Assembly: GCF_024623785.1 (NCBI RefSeq)
Contig: NZ_JANKBZ010000011.1
Coordinates: forward strand, 1-64,000
Direction: 5' to 3'
Source of the DNA: Archangium lipolyticum
GTDB lineage: Bacteria > Myxococcota > Myxococcia > Myxococcales > Myxococcaceae
Length of the DNA stretch: 64,000 nucleotides
A program made the translations under genes and the position numbers. The notes beneath the pieces are model-generated. The model saw only the letters and a list, made by a program, of their open reading frames with translations. It was not told the DNA's origin and searched no databases. Below are positions 21,365 through 29,962 of the stretch, one piece after another. Each line of letters begins with the position of its first letter. Within the stretch, counting starts at the first letter, position 1.

Positions 21365-22216
21365 ATGTGCCCGGCGCTTGAGGAGCACTTGGACGCCGTG
21401 TTAGGGCGAAAGGCCATGACCCCGGAACAGTCCCCGGTGCTCGAGTTTCCAGCATGGCTCTACGGCACCACCGCCTCCATCCGCCGCAAGGTGAGAGCCG
21501 AGGGCCAGTGGTGGGCCCGGGAGTACCTCAAGACAGGTGCCTTTCCCCAGCCCCGGCAGATGCTCCAGGTACCGCCTGGTGAGGTCCTGGTGATGCGCCC
21601 AGGGGCCGAATTCGACATGAACCGCCCACGCTGGTGGATGCACATGTTCGTCGGCGTCTTCACCAGCTTGGAGGAATGCGTCCAGAAGGAGGAGCGTCAA
21701 CGCACGGAAGACGCCTTCGAATCCTTCTGTCTGAGCACTCCTTGGGGGGCCCTCTACCATGCCGTGTCTCCACCTCCGCTGCGGAGCGCCAGGCGCATGG
21801 CGAACCGGCTCGCCTCGATGCTTCGCTTCTGGGATGCGCTCCAGGACCTTGGCTATGCGTTCTGGTTCGGCAAGAAGTACACGCTGGAAGAACTCATGGA
21901 GGACATCTACCGCAAGACACTGGAGGCATGGTGCCCCGGAGGCCCTGCCTCGATCCGCGAGCACATGGCCCTGACGGTGGAGCGCATGTCTCTCGCTACC
22001 CAAGCGGATTGCCTGGAGGCGGTGCTCCGGGTGATTCCTGTCTTGGTGAAGGTGGATACCGACTTGAAGCACCGCGAGGTTCTCAGCGACCCGGGCTTCC
22101 TGCGCGAGCGCCTCTGCGCGCTGCCCCTGGAGGACTTCGAGGATTTTTCCAGCGCCTACAAATACACGGTAGCCGTGCAGTTGGCTGCCTGGGACAGGGA
22201 GTTGGGTCAGCATTAG
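21365..22216 (+). CDS. Unrecognised cytoplasmic protein
   Basis: I do not recognise this 283-residue protein. It is rich in Trp and other aromatic residues, for example GQWWAREYLKTG, RPRWWMHMFVGVF and MLRFWDALQDLGYAFWFG. It has no signal peptide and no clear membrane helix. ATG 21365 (preceded by CGGAGCG) was preferred to an in-frame GTG at 21329 that abuts the previous stop. It follows the secreted unknown protein by about 36 bases and may be its partner, such as a cognate binding protein, but nothing in the sequence proves this. It ends close to the convergent GFA gene. Confidence 0.6.
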   Translation: MCPALEEHLDAVLGRKAMTPEQSPVLEFPAWLYGTTASIRRKVRAEGQWWAREYLKTGAFPQPRQMLQVPPGEVLVMRPGAEFDMNRPRWWMHMFVGVFTSLEECVQKEERQRTEDAFESFCLSTPWGALYHAVSPPPLRSARRMANRLASMLRFWDALQDLGYAFWFGKKYTLEELMEDIYRKTLEAWCPGGPASIREHMALTVERMSLATQADCLEAVLRVIPVLVKVDTDLKHREVLSDPGFLRERLCALPLEDFEDFSSAYKYTVAVQLAAWDRELGQH

Positions 22217-22261
22217 CGAAGCGTGCACCCATCGCTGACGTATAAGCGCCTCGGCGTCGCC

Positions 22262-22702
22262 CTACCCCTTTCGCACCGCCGCCGCGAATTCCTCCGGCGA
22301 CGGGCTTTCGGGCCAGCTCGGCACGCCGTCGGGAATGACCACCCAGGGCTGCTTCCGCTTCACCCAGATGTGCGCGACCGGATCGAGCAGGTGGCTGTCG
22401 GCGAGCGTCCCCGCCCGCACCACCACGAGGCCCGGCACAGCCGAGTTGGTGTTGTAGATGCGCGTGTGGCAGACGCCGCACACCCGCTGGCACGATGCCT
22501 GGCCGCCGGTCCCCTCGTACTCGTAGAGAACCACGGGGCCTGTCACTGCGATGACACTTTCGGGCAGCAGCGCGTGCTGAGCGAACGCGCTTCCACTCCA
22601 CGTCTGGCAATCGAGGCAGTGGCAGGCGTAGGTCGCGGGTAACGCGTCGATCGCCAATGTATAGCTCACAGCTCCGCAGCGACATCCACCCATGATCGTC
22701 AT
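22262..22702 (-). CDS. GFA-family zinc protein
   Basis: This 146-residue protein belongs to the GFA family (glutathione-dependent formaldehyde-activating enzyme-like, CENP-V fold). The zinc ligands are visible as GGCRCGAV near the start, ACHCLDCQTWSGS, and CQRVCGVCHTRIYN. Family members bind two zinc ions and act on thiol adducts, although many have unknown substrates. The start at ATG 22702 was chosen because GGAG lies 8 bases upstream; an ATG at 22732 would add ten residues. It lies downstream of a GNAT gene on the same strand. Confidence 0.88.
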   Translation of the reverse strand: MTIMGGCRCGAVSYTLAIDALPATYACHCLDCQTWSGSAFAQHALLPESVIAVTGPVVLYEYEGTGGQASCQRVCGVCHTRIYNTNSAVPGLVVVRAGTLADSHLLDPVAHIWVKRKQPWVVIPDGVPSWPESPSPEEFAAAVRKG

Positions 22703-22737
22703 GCCAACGTCTCCACGAATTCCGTGCTGCATTCAAC

Positions 22738-23256
22738 CTACGCCGCCAGATACACGGCACTGGGGATGCCCTGGTAGTCGATGATCCGGTCGCGCCGCAT
22801 CCCGAGCCGCTCCGCCACACGGAGGGAGGGCACGTTCTCCAGGTTGATGATGGCCACCACCGGAACGTCGGGGATGTGCTTCCGGGCCAGCTCCAGGGCC
22901 CTGCGAGCCATCTCCGTCGCATACCCCGAGCCCCACCCCTGGGGAACGAGCCGGTAGGCGAGGTTGAGCACCCGCTGCCCTTCGAGCTCCTTGTGGCGCA
23001 CGCCACCGAAGCCCACGACACTCCCGGGCACGTCGCGCCGCTCCACAATCCAGTACCCCACGCCGTGATGCTCCCAGTCTCCCAACCACAGCGTCAGCAG
23101 CTCGCGCGCGGCGTCCATGGAGCGCACGGGCCCGGAGGGATTGAACCGGTTCGTCTCCGGGTCCGCATGCAGGGTGAACACCGCGTCCAGATCACCCTCC
23201 TGGAGGCGGCGGAGCAGGAGCCGCTCGGTCGTCGTGCGCTCGAAGTCCTGAATCAT
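22738..23256 (-). CDS. GNAT-family N-acetyltransferase (RimJ/RimL type)
   Basis: This 172-residue acetyltransferase starts with TERLLLRRLQEGDLDAVF, as RimJ/RimL-like members do. The acetyl-CoA-binding motif A region appears as YRLVPQGWGSGYATEMARR, and motif B as NLENVPSLRVAERLGMRR. Substrates may be ribosomal-protein N-termini or small molecules and cannot be told from sequence. ATG 23256 is used; the frame is open further upstream (to 23394), but that part is antisense-like. It is divergent from the YjbR-type gene. Confidence 0.88.
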   Translation of the reverse strand: MIQDFERTTTERLLLRRLQEGDLDAVFTLHADPETNRFNPSGPVRSMDAARELLTLWLGDWEHHGVGYWIVERRDVPGSVVGFGGVRHKELEGQRVLNLAYRLVPQGWGSGYATEMARRALELARKHIPDVPVVAIINLENVPSLRVAERLGMRRDRIIDYQGIPSAVYLAA

Positions 23257-23354
23257 GGCCGCGCGGATTGCGCCCGATGCTGGACGCGGTGTCAACGAAC
23301 CCGAAGCCGCTCTCGGGTTGGGATGCGCGAGTCGGAGCGGGTAGGCTCGCCGCC

Positions 23355-23753
23355 GTGCTCTCACCCAACGATGTCCGGAAGCTGGCGCTGTCACTCCCCG
23401 AGACCGAGGAACAGGATCACTTCGGCAAGCCGTCGCTCCGCGTGCGGGGGAAGATCTTCGCGACCCTCTGGGTGAAGGAGAAGCGCGCGGTGCTCAAGCT
23501 GTCCCTCGAGGAGCAGGACGCCTTCGTGCGGATGCAGCCCGACATCTTCGCGGTGACACCCTGGGGGCACCAGGGGTGGACGAGTGTCGAGCTCGAGCGC
23601 GTGGACCGCGCACTCTTCGAGAAGCTTCTCGTCGAGGCATGGCGGCGCATCGCGCCCAAGCGCGTGGTGGCCGCATGGGACACCGCTCGGGGAGGAGGCG
23701 ATGCGCGGCCTTCCGCGCCCTCACGTCCTCGCCGGCCCGTACGGGCGAAGTGA
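23355..23753 (+). CDS. MmcQ/YjbR-family protein
   Basis: This 132-residue protein of the MmcQ/YjbR fold has VRKLALSLPETEEQDHFGKPSLRVRGKIFATL at its start (typical LPGxxE and FRV-type segments), a central KLSLEEQDAFV and a C-terminal W-rich helix. Members are thought to bind DNA, but their function is unclear. The start is GTG at 23355. The basic C-terminal tail (SRPRRPVRAK) is probably disordered. It is divergent from the GNAT gene. Confidence 0.8.
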   Translation: MLSPNDVRKLALSLPETEEQDHFGKPSLRVRGKIFATLWVKEKRAVLKLSLEEQDAFVRMQPDIFAVTPWGHQGWTSVELERVDRALFEKLLVEAWRRIAPKRVVAAWDTARGGGDARPSAPSRPRRPVRAK

Positions 23754-23797
23754 ACGCCCCCACACGGCACCGGTCTGGGGCCCTCCCGCGATGACGC

Positions 23798-24271
23798 TCA
23801 CTTCGAGCCCGGGGTCGCGCGCATGGCGAGCATGGGACGGAAGGCACTCCGGTACGACCAGGCCAGGTAGATCTCCAGGGCCAGGATGAAGAGGGTCATC
23901 CCCGTCCCGTCCGGGGCGAGGAAGACGTGGTACGCGACGATGTTGACGATGACTGGCGCGATGAGCGCCAGCGCCAGCGGCACGAAGCGGTTGGCCAGCA
24001 ACAGCACCCCCACGAGCACCTCGGTGCCCTTGATCAGCGGAAACATGTAGCCCGTCTTCCCGAGCGCGCCGGCGAACGCGAGGGCGCCTTCGGGTATGGG
24101 CGTCGTGGGTGGCGGCACGAAGTTCAGGAAGCCGTTCAGCCCGAAGACGAAGAAGAGGAGCCCCATCAGGAGCCGTGCGGCGGTCGGAAGATGGCGGGTG
24201 AGCGACTTCGAGGTGCGACCTTCGGCGGCATCCGCCGCGAGCGGCGTGTTCGTTTCCAGGGTGGCCTTCAT
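23798..24271 (-). CDS. DoxX-family membrane protein
   Basis: This 157-residue protein has four predicted membrane helices: LPTAARLLMGLLFFVFGLNG, a second near the GYMFPLIKGTEVLVGVLLLA segment, LALALIAPVIVNIVAYHVFLA, and LFILALEIYLAWSYR. That is the layout of DoxX-like proteins. Such proteins sit in the inner membrane and are linked to quinone or sulfur redox chemistry in some species. A ribosome binding site GAAGGAGAC lies just before ATG 24271; an upstream in-frame start at 24385 is less likely. Confidence 0.85.
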   Translation of the reverse strand: MKATLETNTPLAADAAEGRTSKSLTRHLPTAARLLMGLLFFVFGLNGFLNFVPPPTTPIPEGALAFAGALGKTGYMFPLIKGTEVLVGVLLLANRFVPLALALIAPVIVNIVAYHVFLAPDGTGMTLFILALEIYLAWSYRSAFRPMLAMRATPGSK

Positions 24272-24468
24272 GTCGTGTCTCCTTCGGGGTCGTAACCCGG
24301 GATCTATCGTCACGACGAACGACGAGCCGTGAGATCGACACGCCGGACGATCTTTCCCGTGTCCCCTCCAAGTGCTCGAAAACACTGGGGGAGAGGCGGT
24401 TCACGTCACGGGCCCAGGTCCATTATCGTCTCCAGAAAGGCTTTCCGACGGCGCTCGGGGGAACGCAC
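24272..24468. other. Divergent intergenic region
   Basis: A 197-base gap lies between the DoxX gene (minus) and the toxin-like gene (plus) and must hold both promoters. No clear -35/-10 pair, operator or RNA gene could be assigned by eye. The only feature is a purine-rich ribosome site (GGGGGAA) before ATG 24469. Confidence 0.4.
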
Positions 24469-27336
24469 ATGGCTACTCCAATCAGGAACAACGATGCGGC
24501 ACAGGCCTTGGCGGCGGCACGAGCGGCGGAGGCCGAGCGCAAGGCAGCCGAGGCCGCTCGACAGGCCGCCGAGGCGGTCCGGCAGCGGGAGGCGATGCGC
24601 CCGGCGCCGGCCTCCACCGCACGCAGTACCTTCGAGGCCGCACCGGAGACCGTGAGCCGCCAGCCCGATCTGTCGGGAGGCACGTCCACGGCGGGAAGCA
24701 CGCTCCTGACCGAGAACACCCGCGATGCCCGGGTGAACTGCCTGGATCTCGTGGGCGACGAGCTCGCGCGGAACCCGGAGCTCCGCGACACGTGCCAGGT
24801 CGTCTTCCTCGACGACACCCGCTCCGGCGCCGAGGGGATCACCGGGCACGTGGTCCTCCAACGTGGCGGGGAGATCTGGGATCCGAACAGCGGCCAGTGG
24901 ATGAAGGCGGCGAACTGGTTGCAGCAGAATCCCCAGTACCAGCCGGCGGCTCGAGCCCCGGCCGGTGCCATCCACGACATCCTCTCGGCCACGCCCGGCG
25001 CGGCCCGCGAGCAGGCCATCGCGCGCTCCGGCGTGGATCCCTCCCTGTTGAACATGCTGGTGGCGGACACCACGGCCACGCAGGCGGCGTCGCCCGCCGG
25101 GCAGCTCTCTCCCGCGACACGGGCGGCCATGGACGCCTACATCGCCGACCCGTCGGAGGCCAACCTCGATGCGCTGGTGCGGGCGCTGGCGACCGAGCAG
25201 GTCGGTGAGACGCACGAGGCGCTCCAGGCGGCGCTGACCCGGCTCGAAGGCGCCACCTCGCCAACTGCGTTCGCCAACCTGGTGAATGCGGCGGTGGAGT
25301 CGCAGGAGCTGTCCAAGCTCATCCTGGGTGCCCCCACCGCGTATGCGCAGATGGAGACCGACTTCCCGGTGCTCCAGTCCTTCGCGGCGGCGCGGGACCC
25401 GCGATGGAACGGCACCGACATGCGGCAACTCCTCGCGGATCCGGCGCTGTTCCAGTCCTTCATGCAGGACGCGATGGCCGGCTTCCGTGCCGGGGAGACG
25501 AACCCGCTCCTCGCCAACCGTGAGGCGCCTCCCGTGGAATTCCAGCGGTTCCAGTCGGGCCAGGCGCTGCTCGGAGGACTGCCGGCGGATGTCCCCCTCG
25601 AGCAGGCCCTCGCGTCCGCGGAGCAGCGCCTGCTGGAGCTCCAGCAGCAGCACCCGGAGCTCGCCGTCCTCAATCCCCAGGAGCTCATCGAGGCCTTCGT
25701 CCCGCCGGATGCGGTCCCCGGCCTGCGCTTCGATGCATCCGGTGGCACGCTCCAGGTGCGCGGCAGTCTGATGCTGCCTCCCTCCGGGCAGCTGGACGCG
25801 ATGGACGGCACCAACGGCACGTACATCCTCGCCCAGCACGTCGCCAGCAATCGGGGCGCGACCGCCCCCTTCCTCGAGACGCTGCGTGACAACGTCTCGC
25901 AGCTCGAGACGCTCTCGACACGCCTCGCCACGGACCCTCCCTCCGCGCGCGAGCTGCTGCCCGTGGCCGGCTGGGCGCTGCAGCTCCTCGGACAGGAGCT
26001 GATGGCCAACCCCTCGGCCGAGACGCAGCTCGCCTTCGAGACCGCGTTCACCACCGCCCAGGGCTATCTGCAAGATCGCCAGACGCGCGCGGTGGCGGAG
26101 GCCGGCGTGGCGATCCTGGGTGTCGTGGCGAGCGTCGCCGGCACGTTCGCCACGGGAGGCGTCGCCGCGGGCTTCATCGCCACGTCCATCCTGGCCAATT
26201 CGGTGCAAGCGGGCCTGTCCGTGGACAGCTATCTCAACGCGCAGCGCCTGTCCCAGTACAGCGGCGGCGGTCTGGACCTGTCCGGCGTGCCCGCTCCCAA
26301 CGGCGGACTGTTCGCGCTGGAGATGGCCCTCAACGCGGTGGGGGTGGTGGGAGACTTCCAGGCGCTCGGCCGCGCACTGGGTTCCACGGCTCGCGCCGGC
26401 CAGGCGGCCGCCGAGGTGGGACAGGTGCTGCTCCCCGTGAGCGACAGCATCCGCGTGCTGGCCGGGGCCACGGATGAGATCCTCGCGGAGCTGGCGGTGA
26501 ACGGGCAGCGCTTCGAGAACCTGAGCGAGGCCGCGCGCGGCTTCCTCTCCCAGTGGGTGCGCAGCCCGGAGCACTATGCGCAGGCCTGGGGCCTCCCCCT
26601 GGAGGCCGCGCAGGAGGTCAATGCCCGCATGTTCCGCGTCTTCCAACAAGGGCCCTTGCAGGGCCGGAGCGTGACCGACCTGTACAAGGCGGGCGCCATC
26701 TCCGCGAACGACTACGTGCTCTGGAACTCGCGCACCAGCTCGGTCCTGGACGCATCGACCATCGTCATGCTCGACGATCCCAAGCTCAAGGCGCTGCTGG
26801 CCGCGCGCAAGAAGGAGCTGATCACACTCGGCAAGACGGTCGCGGTCGAGGCCGACGCGGCGGGAAGACTCACCATGGCAGGCGGTCAGGTGGTCGACGT
26901 CTCACGGCTCCAACGGTACGCGCAATCCGAAGGGCTGACCCTGGAGTTCCTCAAGGACCCCACGGGGAAGATGATCGCGTCCCTGACCCGAGAGGGAAAG
27001 CTGATCGGCACCCTGAAGTGGAACCTGTCTGAGAAAGGGGTACTCAACGCGCACTTCGATCTGCATGACGTGTCGGCCAGGTTGATGCAGAGCATGTACG
27101 AGACCCTCACGGGCATCATCAAAACCACCAACCCCTCGAAGTTGGAGTTCGTGACGAACTCGAAGGTGGGCCGATGGTTGCAGGCGGTGGGCTTCAATGT
27201 GATGCCCGAACTGAGCAACCCCGAGGCATCCGTCTACATCCTCGAGCTCGCCCAGAATCCCGATTGGGTCGACCAGTTCGGAACCTGGGCCGATGTCGTG
27301 AGGGCCGTGCGCAACATGAGGACTCCCCCTCAGTGA
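24469..27336 (+). CDS. Polymorphic-toxin-like multidomain protein
   Basis: This 955-residue protein starts with an Ala/Glu-rich coiled coil (about 10-45). Next is a papain-like or transglutaminase-like candidate domain with Cys91 (RVNCLDLVGDEL), His127 (GHVVLQRGG) and Asp138 (EIWDPNSGQWM), a Cys-His-Asp order typical of thiol proteases. A long Ala-rich helical region follows, then a hydrophobic segment (about 545-575, VAILGVVASVAGTFATGGVA) that resembles the pretoxin region of secreted polymorphic toxins. The C-terminal domain (about 775-955) has a GKLIGTLKW strand and FVTNSKVGRWLQAVGFNVMP, which looks like a GNAT-type fold end, but this is a weak match. No signal peptide is seen. No immunity gene is evident downstream, where a convergent GNAT gene lies. 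The toxin role is an inference from architecture. Confidence 0.6.
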   Translation: MATPIRNNDAAQALAAARAAEAERKAAEAARQAAEAVRQREAMRPAPASTARSTFEAAPETVSRQPDLSGGTSTAGSTLLTENTRDARVNCLDLVGDELARNPELRDTCQVVFLDDTRSGAEGITGHVVLQRGGEIWDPNSGQWMKAANWLQQNPQYQPAARAPAGAIHDILSATPGAAREQAIARSGVDPSLLNMLVADTTATQAASPAGQLSPATRAAMDAYIADPSEANLDALVRALATEQVGETHEALQAALTRLEGATSPTAFANLVNAAVESQELSKLILGAPTAYAQMETDFPVLQSFAAARDPRWNGTDMRQLLADPALFQSFMQDAMAGFRAGETNPLLANREAPPVEFQRFQSGQALLGGLPADVPLEQALASAEQRLLELQQQHPELAVLNPQELIEAFVPPDAVPGLRFDASGGTLQVRGSLMLPPSGQLDAMDGTNGTYILAQHVASNRGATAPFLETLRDNVSQLETLSTRLATDPPSARELLPVAGWALQLLGQELMANPSAETQLAFETAFTTAQGYLQDRQTRAVAEAGVAILGVVASVAGTFATGGVAAGFIATSILANSVQAGLSVDSYLNAQRLSQYSGGGLDLSGVPAPNGGLFALEMALNAVGVVGDFQALGRALGSTARAGQAAAEVGQVLLPVSDSIRVLAGATDEILAELAVNGQRFENLSEAARGFLSQWVRSPEHYAQAWGLPLEAAQEVNARMFRVFQQGPLQGRSVTDLYKAGAISANDYVLWNSRTSSVLDASTIVMLDDPKLKALLAARKKELITLGKTVAVEADAAGRLTMAGGQVVDVSRLQRYAQSEGLTLEFLKDPTGKMIASLTREGKLIGTLKWNLSEKGVLNAHFDLHDVSARLMQSMYETLTGIIKTTNPSKLEFVTNSKVGRWLQAVGFNVMPELSNPEASVYILELAQNPDWVDQFGTWADVVRAVRNMRTPPQ

Positions 27337-27343
27337 GACCCAA

Positions 27344-27362
27344 GGCCCGCCCGCACCGGGCC
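27344..27362. terminator. Small hairpin between convergent genes
   Basis: GGCCCG and CGGGCC (7-base loop) lie between the stop of the toxin-like gene and the stop of the convergent GNAT gene. This is a plausible shared transcription stop, but the stem is only 6 bp and it has no T run. Confidence 0.35.
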
Positions 27363-27363
27363 C

Positions 27364-27876
27364 TCAGGGAGCCAGCGGCTTGTGCAGCAGTTGGATCATG
27401 TTCTGCCGCCGCGGCAGCGTCTGAAGCGTCATCCCGGTGACCTCGAAGCCCTGCCGCTGCCAGAAGCGGAGTGCATCCGGGTTCTGCTCCTGCACGACGA
27501 GCCGGATGCCCGCCGCACCCTGGCCACGCACCCACCGCTCGAACGCGCCGACGAAGCGGGCTCCCAGCCCGGCACGGCGGTGATCCGGGTCGATCATCAA
27601 CAGACCGATGATCCACTCGTCCTGCTCGGGAAAGCCCCGGACGGCATCGAGCAGCCCGATCAGCTCCTTCTTCCCGTCCGTGTACAGCCCGAGGGCGAAC
27701 TTGTCCTCGAGCGTCTTCCCTGGAGGGAGGCTCTCCAGGATTCCCTCCGCGGCATCGGGCTCCAGTTCCCCGTAGACCAGCGTCATGAAGGCGTGGCAGC
27801 GCTCGACCAGCTTCCGCAGGGCCTCCACATCTTCCGCTCCGAGCTGCACCACGGCACGTCCGTCGACTTGAAACAT
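27364..27876 (-). CDS. GNAT-family N-acetyltransferase
   Basis: This 170-residue acetyltransferase has the acetyl-CoA-binding segment LMIDPDHRRAGLGARFVGAF (motif A) and the motif B-like PDALRFWQRQGFEVTGMTL. A short N-terminal part (VQLGAEDVEALRKLVERCH) precedes the core. A ribosome site AGGAGAG precedes ATG 27876; an in-frame start at 27915 is less likely. The substrate is unknown. It is convergent with the toxin-like gene. Confidence 0.85.
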   Translation of the reverse strand: MFQVDGRAVVQLGAEDVEALRKLVERCHAFMTLVYGELEPDAAEGILESLPPGKTLEDKFALGLYTDGKKELIGLLDAVRGFPEQDEWIIGLLMIDPDHRRAGLGARFVGAFERWVRGQGAAGIRLVVQEQNPDALRFWQRQGFEVTGMTLQTLPRRQNMIQLLHKPLAP

Positions 27877-27926
27877 CGGGCTCTCCTCTGGTGGCCAGCA
27901 GCCTACGGGTAGCACGCGGCGGCCGG

Positions 27927-29846
27927 CTACTGCGTCCCGCTCCTGAGCGGAAGCTTGAGCGTGAAGATGGCGCCCTGCTCGGGACCTGGGCTGGAGCAGG
28001 CCAGCCGCCCCTCCATCTCGGCGGCCGCCAGGGCGCTGATGTGCAGGCCGAAGCCGTGCCCCGTCTTCTTGGTCGTGAACCCCTGGGTGAACATGCGCAC
28101 CAGGTTCTCCGGCGCGATGCCGATTCCGTTGTCCTCCACATCGATGAGCAGAAGACCTGACTCGGGCTCATGCCGGACATGGATCCCCAGCCGCTTGTCC
28201 TGCTTCGCGCTGTCCATCAACGCGTGCCTCGCGTTGCTCAGCAGGTTGATGAGGATCTGCAACAACTTGTGCCGGTCCACGTAGATGGAGGGCACCTGGG
28301 CGTAGTCACGGTCGACCCGGATGCCCAGACGCTCGAAGGAGACGGCGTGCAGGCGCAACGCCTCGTCGATGAGCTGAGGCACCATCACGTGCTCCACGGC
28401 CCCCGCGGCCCTCGCGTGCTTCTGCTGCATGCTGACGATGGACTTGATGTGCTCCACGCTCTCCCCCAGCGAGCGCATCTCCTGGAGCAGCGAGTCCCGC
28501 TCCTCCTGAAGCTGGTCCGACACGGCGATGAGGTAGGCCGGCAGCTTCTGACCCTGGGGATCCCTCGCGAAGAAAGTGGGGATGTCGGAGGCGTGCTCGC
28601 GCAGGAGTTGGGTGGCCTTGGCCAGACCCGAGACGCGCGACTGGCGGAGCCGGTCGGTGACGAGGCTGGTGGAGATGTTCACGCTGTTGAGGGTGTTGCC
28701 CACGTTGTGGAGCACGCCCGTGGCGACCTCGGCCATGCCCGCCTGGCGCGAGACGTCCACCAGGGTGCGGTGCATCTCCCCCAACCGGGTCTCCGCCTCC
28801 CGGCGGGCGGTGACGTCGCGCCCGAAGAGCGTCACTCCCACCACCCGGCCATCCGCGCCGCAAATGGGATGCACGCTGATGTCGATCACGAGCCGGGGGC
28901 CCCCTTCCTCATACGTCTGCTCGAGGCGCAGGCGCTGGCCCTGGAGCACCTGGGCGAGCCGTGCCTCCCAGGCCTTGTGCGCCTCGGGGGTGTCATGCAG
29001 GAAGAGCAGCTCCCCCGGCTGGAGCACGACGCCCGCACGTTGCAGGTAGACGTTCCTCGCGGCCGAGTTCGCGGTGAGCAGGCGCCCCTCGCGGTCCAGC
29101 GAGACCACGAGATCGTCCGTGCTCTCGATGACGCTGTTGAGCTTGCCCTCGCTCTCCTTCAACTCCTTGAGCGTCCGCTCGAGCGAGGCCTGTGCCGCGT
29201 CGCGCGCGGTGCTGTGCAGCGAGCCCAGGACCCAGGCTCCCACGAAGGAGACACCCGCGAAGAGGTGGCCGAACCAGAGCTTCCCGGGACCAAGTGCGTC
29301 GGGGGCGATGCCCACATGCTCACGGTAGAGCGGGTGGGCCACCCCCAGGGCCATGAACAACAAGAGGGTGATGGACAGCCCCAGGCGCGGCCCCACCAGG
29401 TACACCGCCAGGGCGGGCAGAATCATGTTGATGGCGTGCTCGCCACCGGTGGGTTTCTTGCTCAGGAAGGTGGACCACACCAACCCGATGGTCACGGACA
29501 CCAACAGGACCATGGCCGGCGCGGTGGGAGTGGTGGCCCTGCGCGCCAGCAACAATGCCGTCAAATACCCCAGGCCCGCGGCGAAGGCCCCATAGGGGAC
29601 TTCGTTCTGTTGAAGGAACCGCAGCAGGACCAGCGCATTGGCCAGCGACAGGAAGCAGGCCGCACCGACCATGAGCCGGTGACGGATGAGGTCCGAGGGC
29701 GCGGCATTGCGCAGGGTCTCCGAGAGCAGGGAGTCCAGTCGCTCCAACAGCCAGGGGCGGCTCTTGTGGGACATGGGAGCCTGCTCAAGAGGCTCGGATG
29801 GAGCATGGGTGGACGGGTTTGTCTCAAAAGAAGAGAAGTTCGCCAT
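27927..29846 (-). CDS. Orphan sensor histidine kinase with membrane sensor and PAS domain
   Basis: This 639-residue kinase has about six membrane helices in residues 55-215 (for example LMVGAACFLSLANALVLL and MILPALAVYLVGPRLGLSI). A PAS domain follows at about 235-360 (SVIESTDDLVVSLDREGRLL to GVTLFGRDVTARRE). The H-box is MAEVATGVLHNVGNTLNSV, and the HATPase domain shows INLLSNARHALMDS, VEDNGIGIAPE and GFTTKKTGHGFGLH. The H-box HNVGN and the GHGFGLH context match the other orphan kinase at 8182, so the two are paralogues. No response regulator is adjacent. ATG 29846 is used; an ATG at 29774 is an alternative. Confidence 0.87.
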   Translation of the reverse strand: MANFSSFETNPSTHAPSEPLEQAPMSHKSRPWLLERLDSLLSETLRNAAPSDLIRHRLMVGAACFLSLANALVLLRFLQQNEVPYGAFAAGLGYLTALLLARRATTPTAPAMVLLVSVTIGLVWSTFLSKKPTGGEHAINMILPALAVYLVGPRLGLSITLLLFMALGVAHPLYREHVGIAPDALGPGKLWFGHLFAGVSFVGAWVLGSLHSTARDAAQASLERTLKELKESEGKLNSVIESTDDLVVSLDREGRLLTANSAARNVYLQRAGVVLQPGELLFLHDTPEAHKAWEARLAQVLQGQRLRLEQTYEEGGPRLVIDISVHPICGADGRVVGVTLFGRDVTARREAETRLGEMHRTLVDVSRQAGMAEVATGVLHNVGNTLNSVNISTSLVTDRLRQSRVSGLAKATQLLREHASDIPTFFARDPQGQKLPAYLIAVSDQLQEERDSLLQEMRSLGESVEHIKSIVSMQQKHARAAGAVEHVMVPQLIDEALRLHAVSFERLGIRVDRDYAQVPSIYVDRHKLLQILINLLSNARHALMDSAKQDKRLGIHVRHEPESGLLLIDVEDNGIGIAPENLVRMFTQGFTTKKTGHGFGLHISALAAAEMEGRLACSSPGPEQGAIFTLKLPLRSGTQ

Positions 29847-29962
29847 GGCTGCGTGGAGACACTCGCGAGGATGGGCTCGCGGCGCGGCTCGCGGCGATTG
29901 TGAGCGGGGGGCGGGATTTTCCCCAAATAAGAGGCCGGGCAGGCGAGATAAGGTCCCGCCGC

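Noticed and set aside
28170-29903. A 577-codon frame opposite the second kinase
   Set aside because: The kinase on the minus strand has complete PAS, HisKA and HATPase motifs, so this is its shadow.
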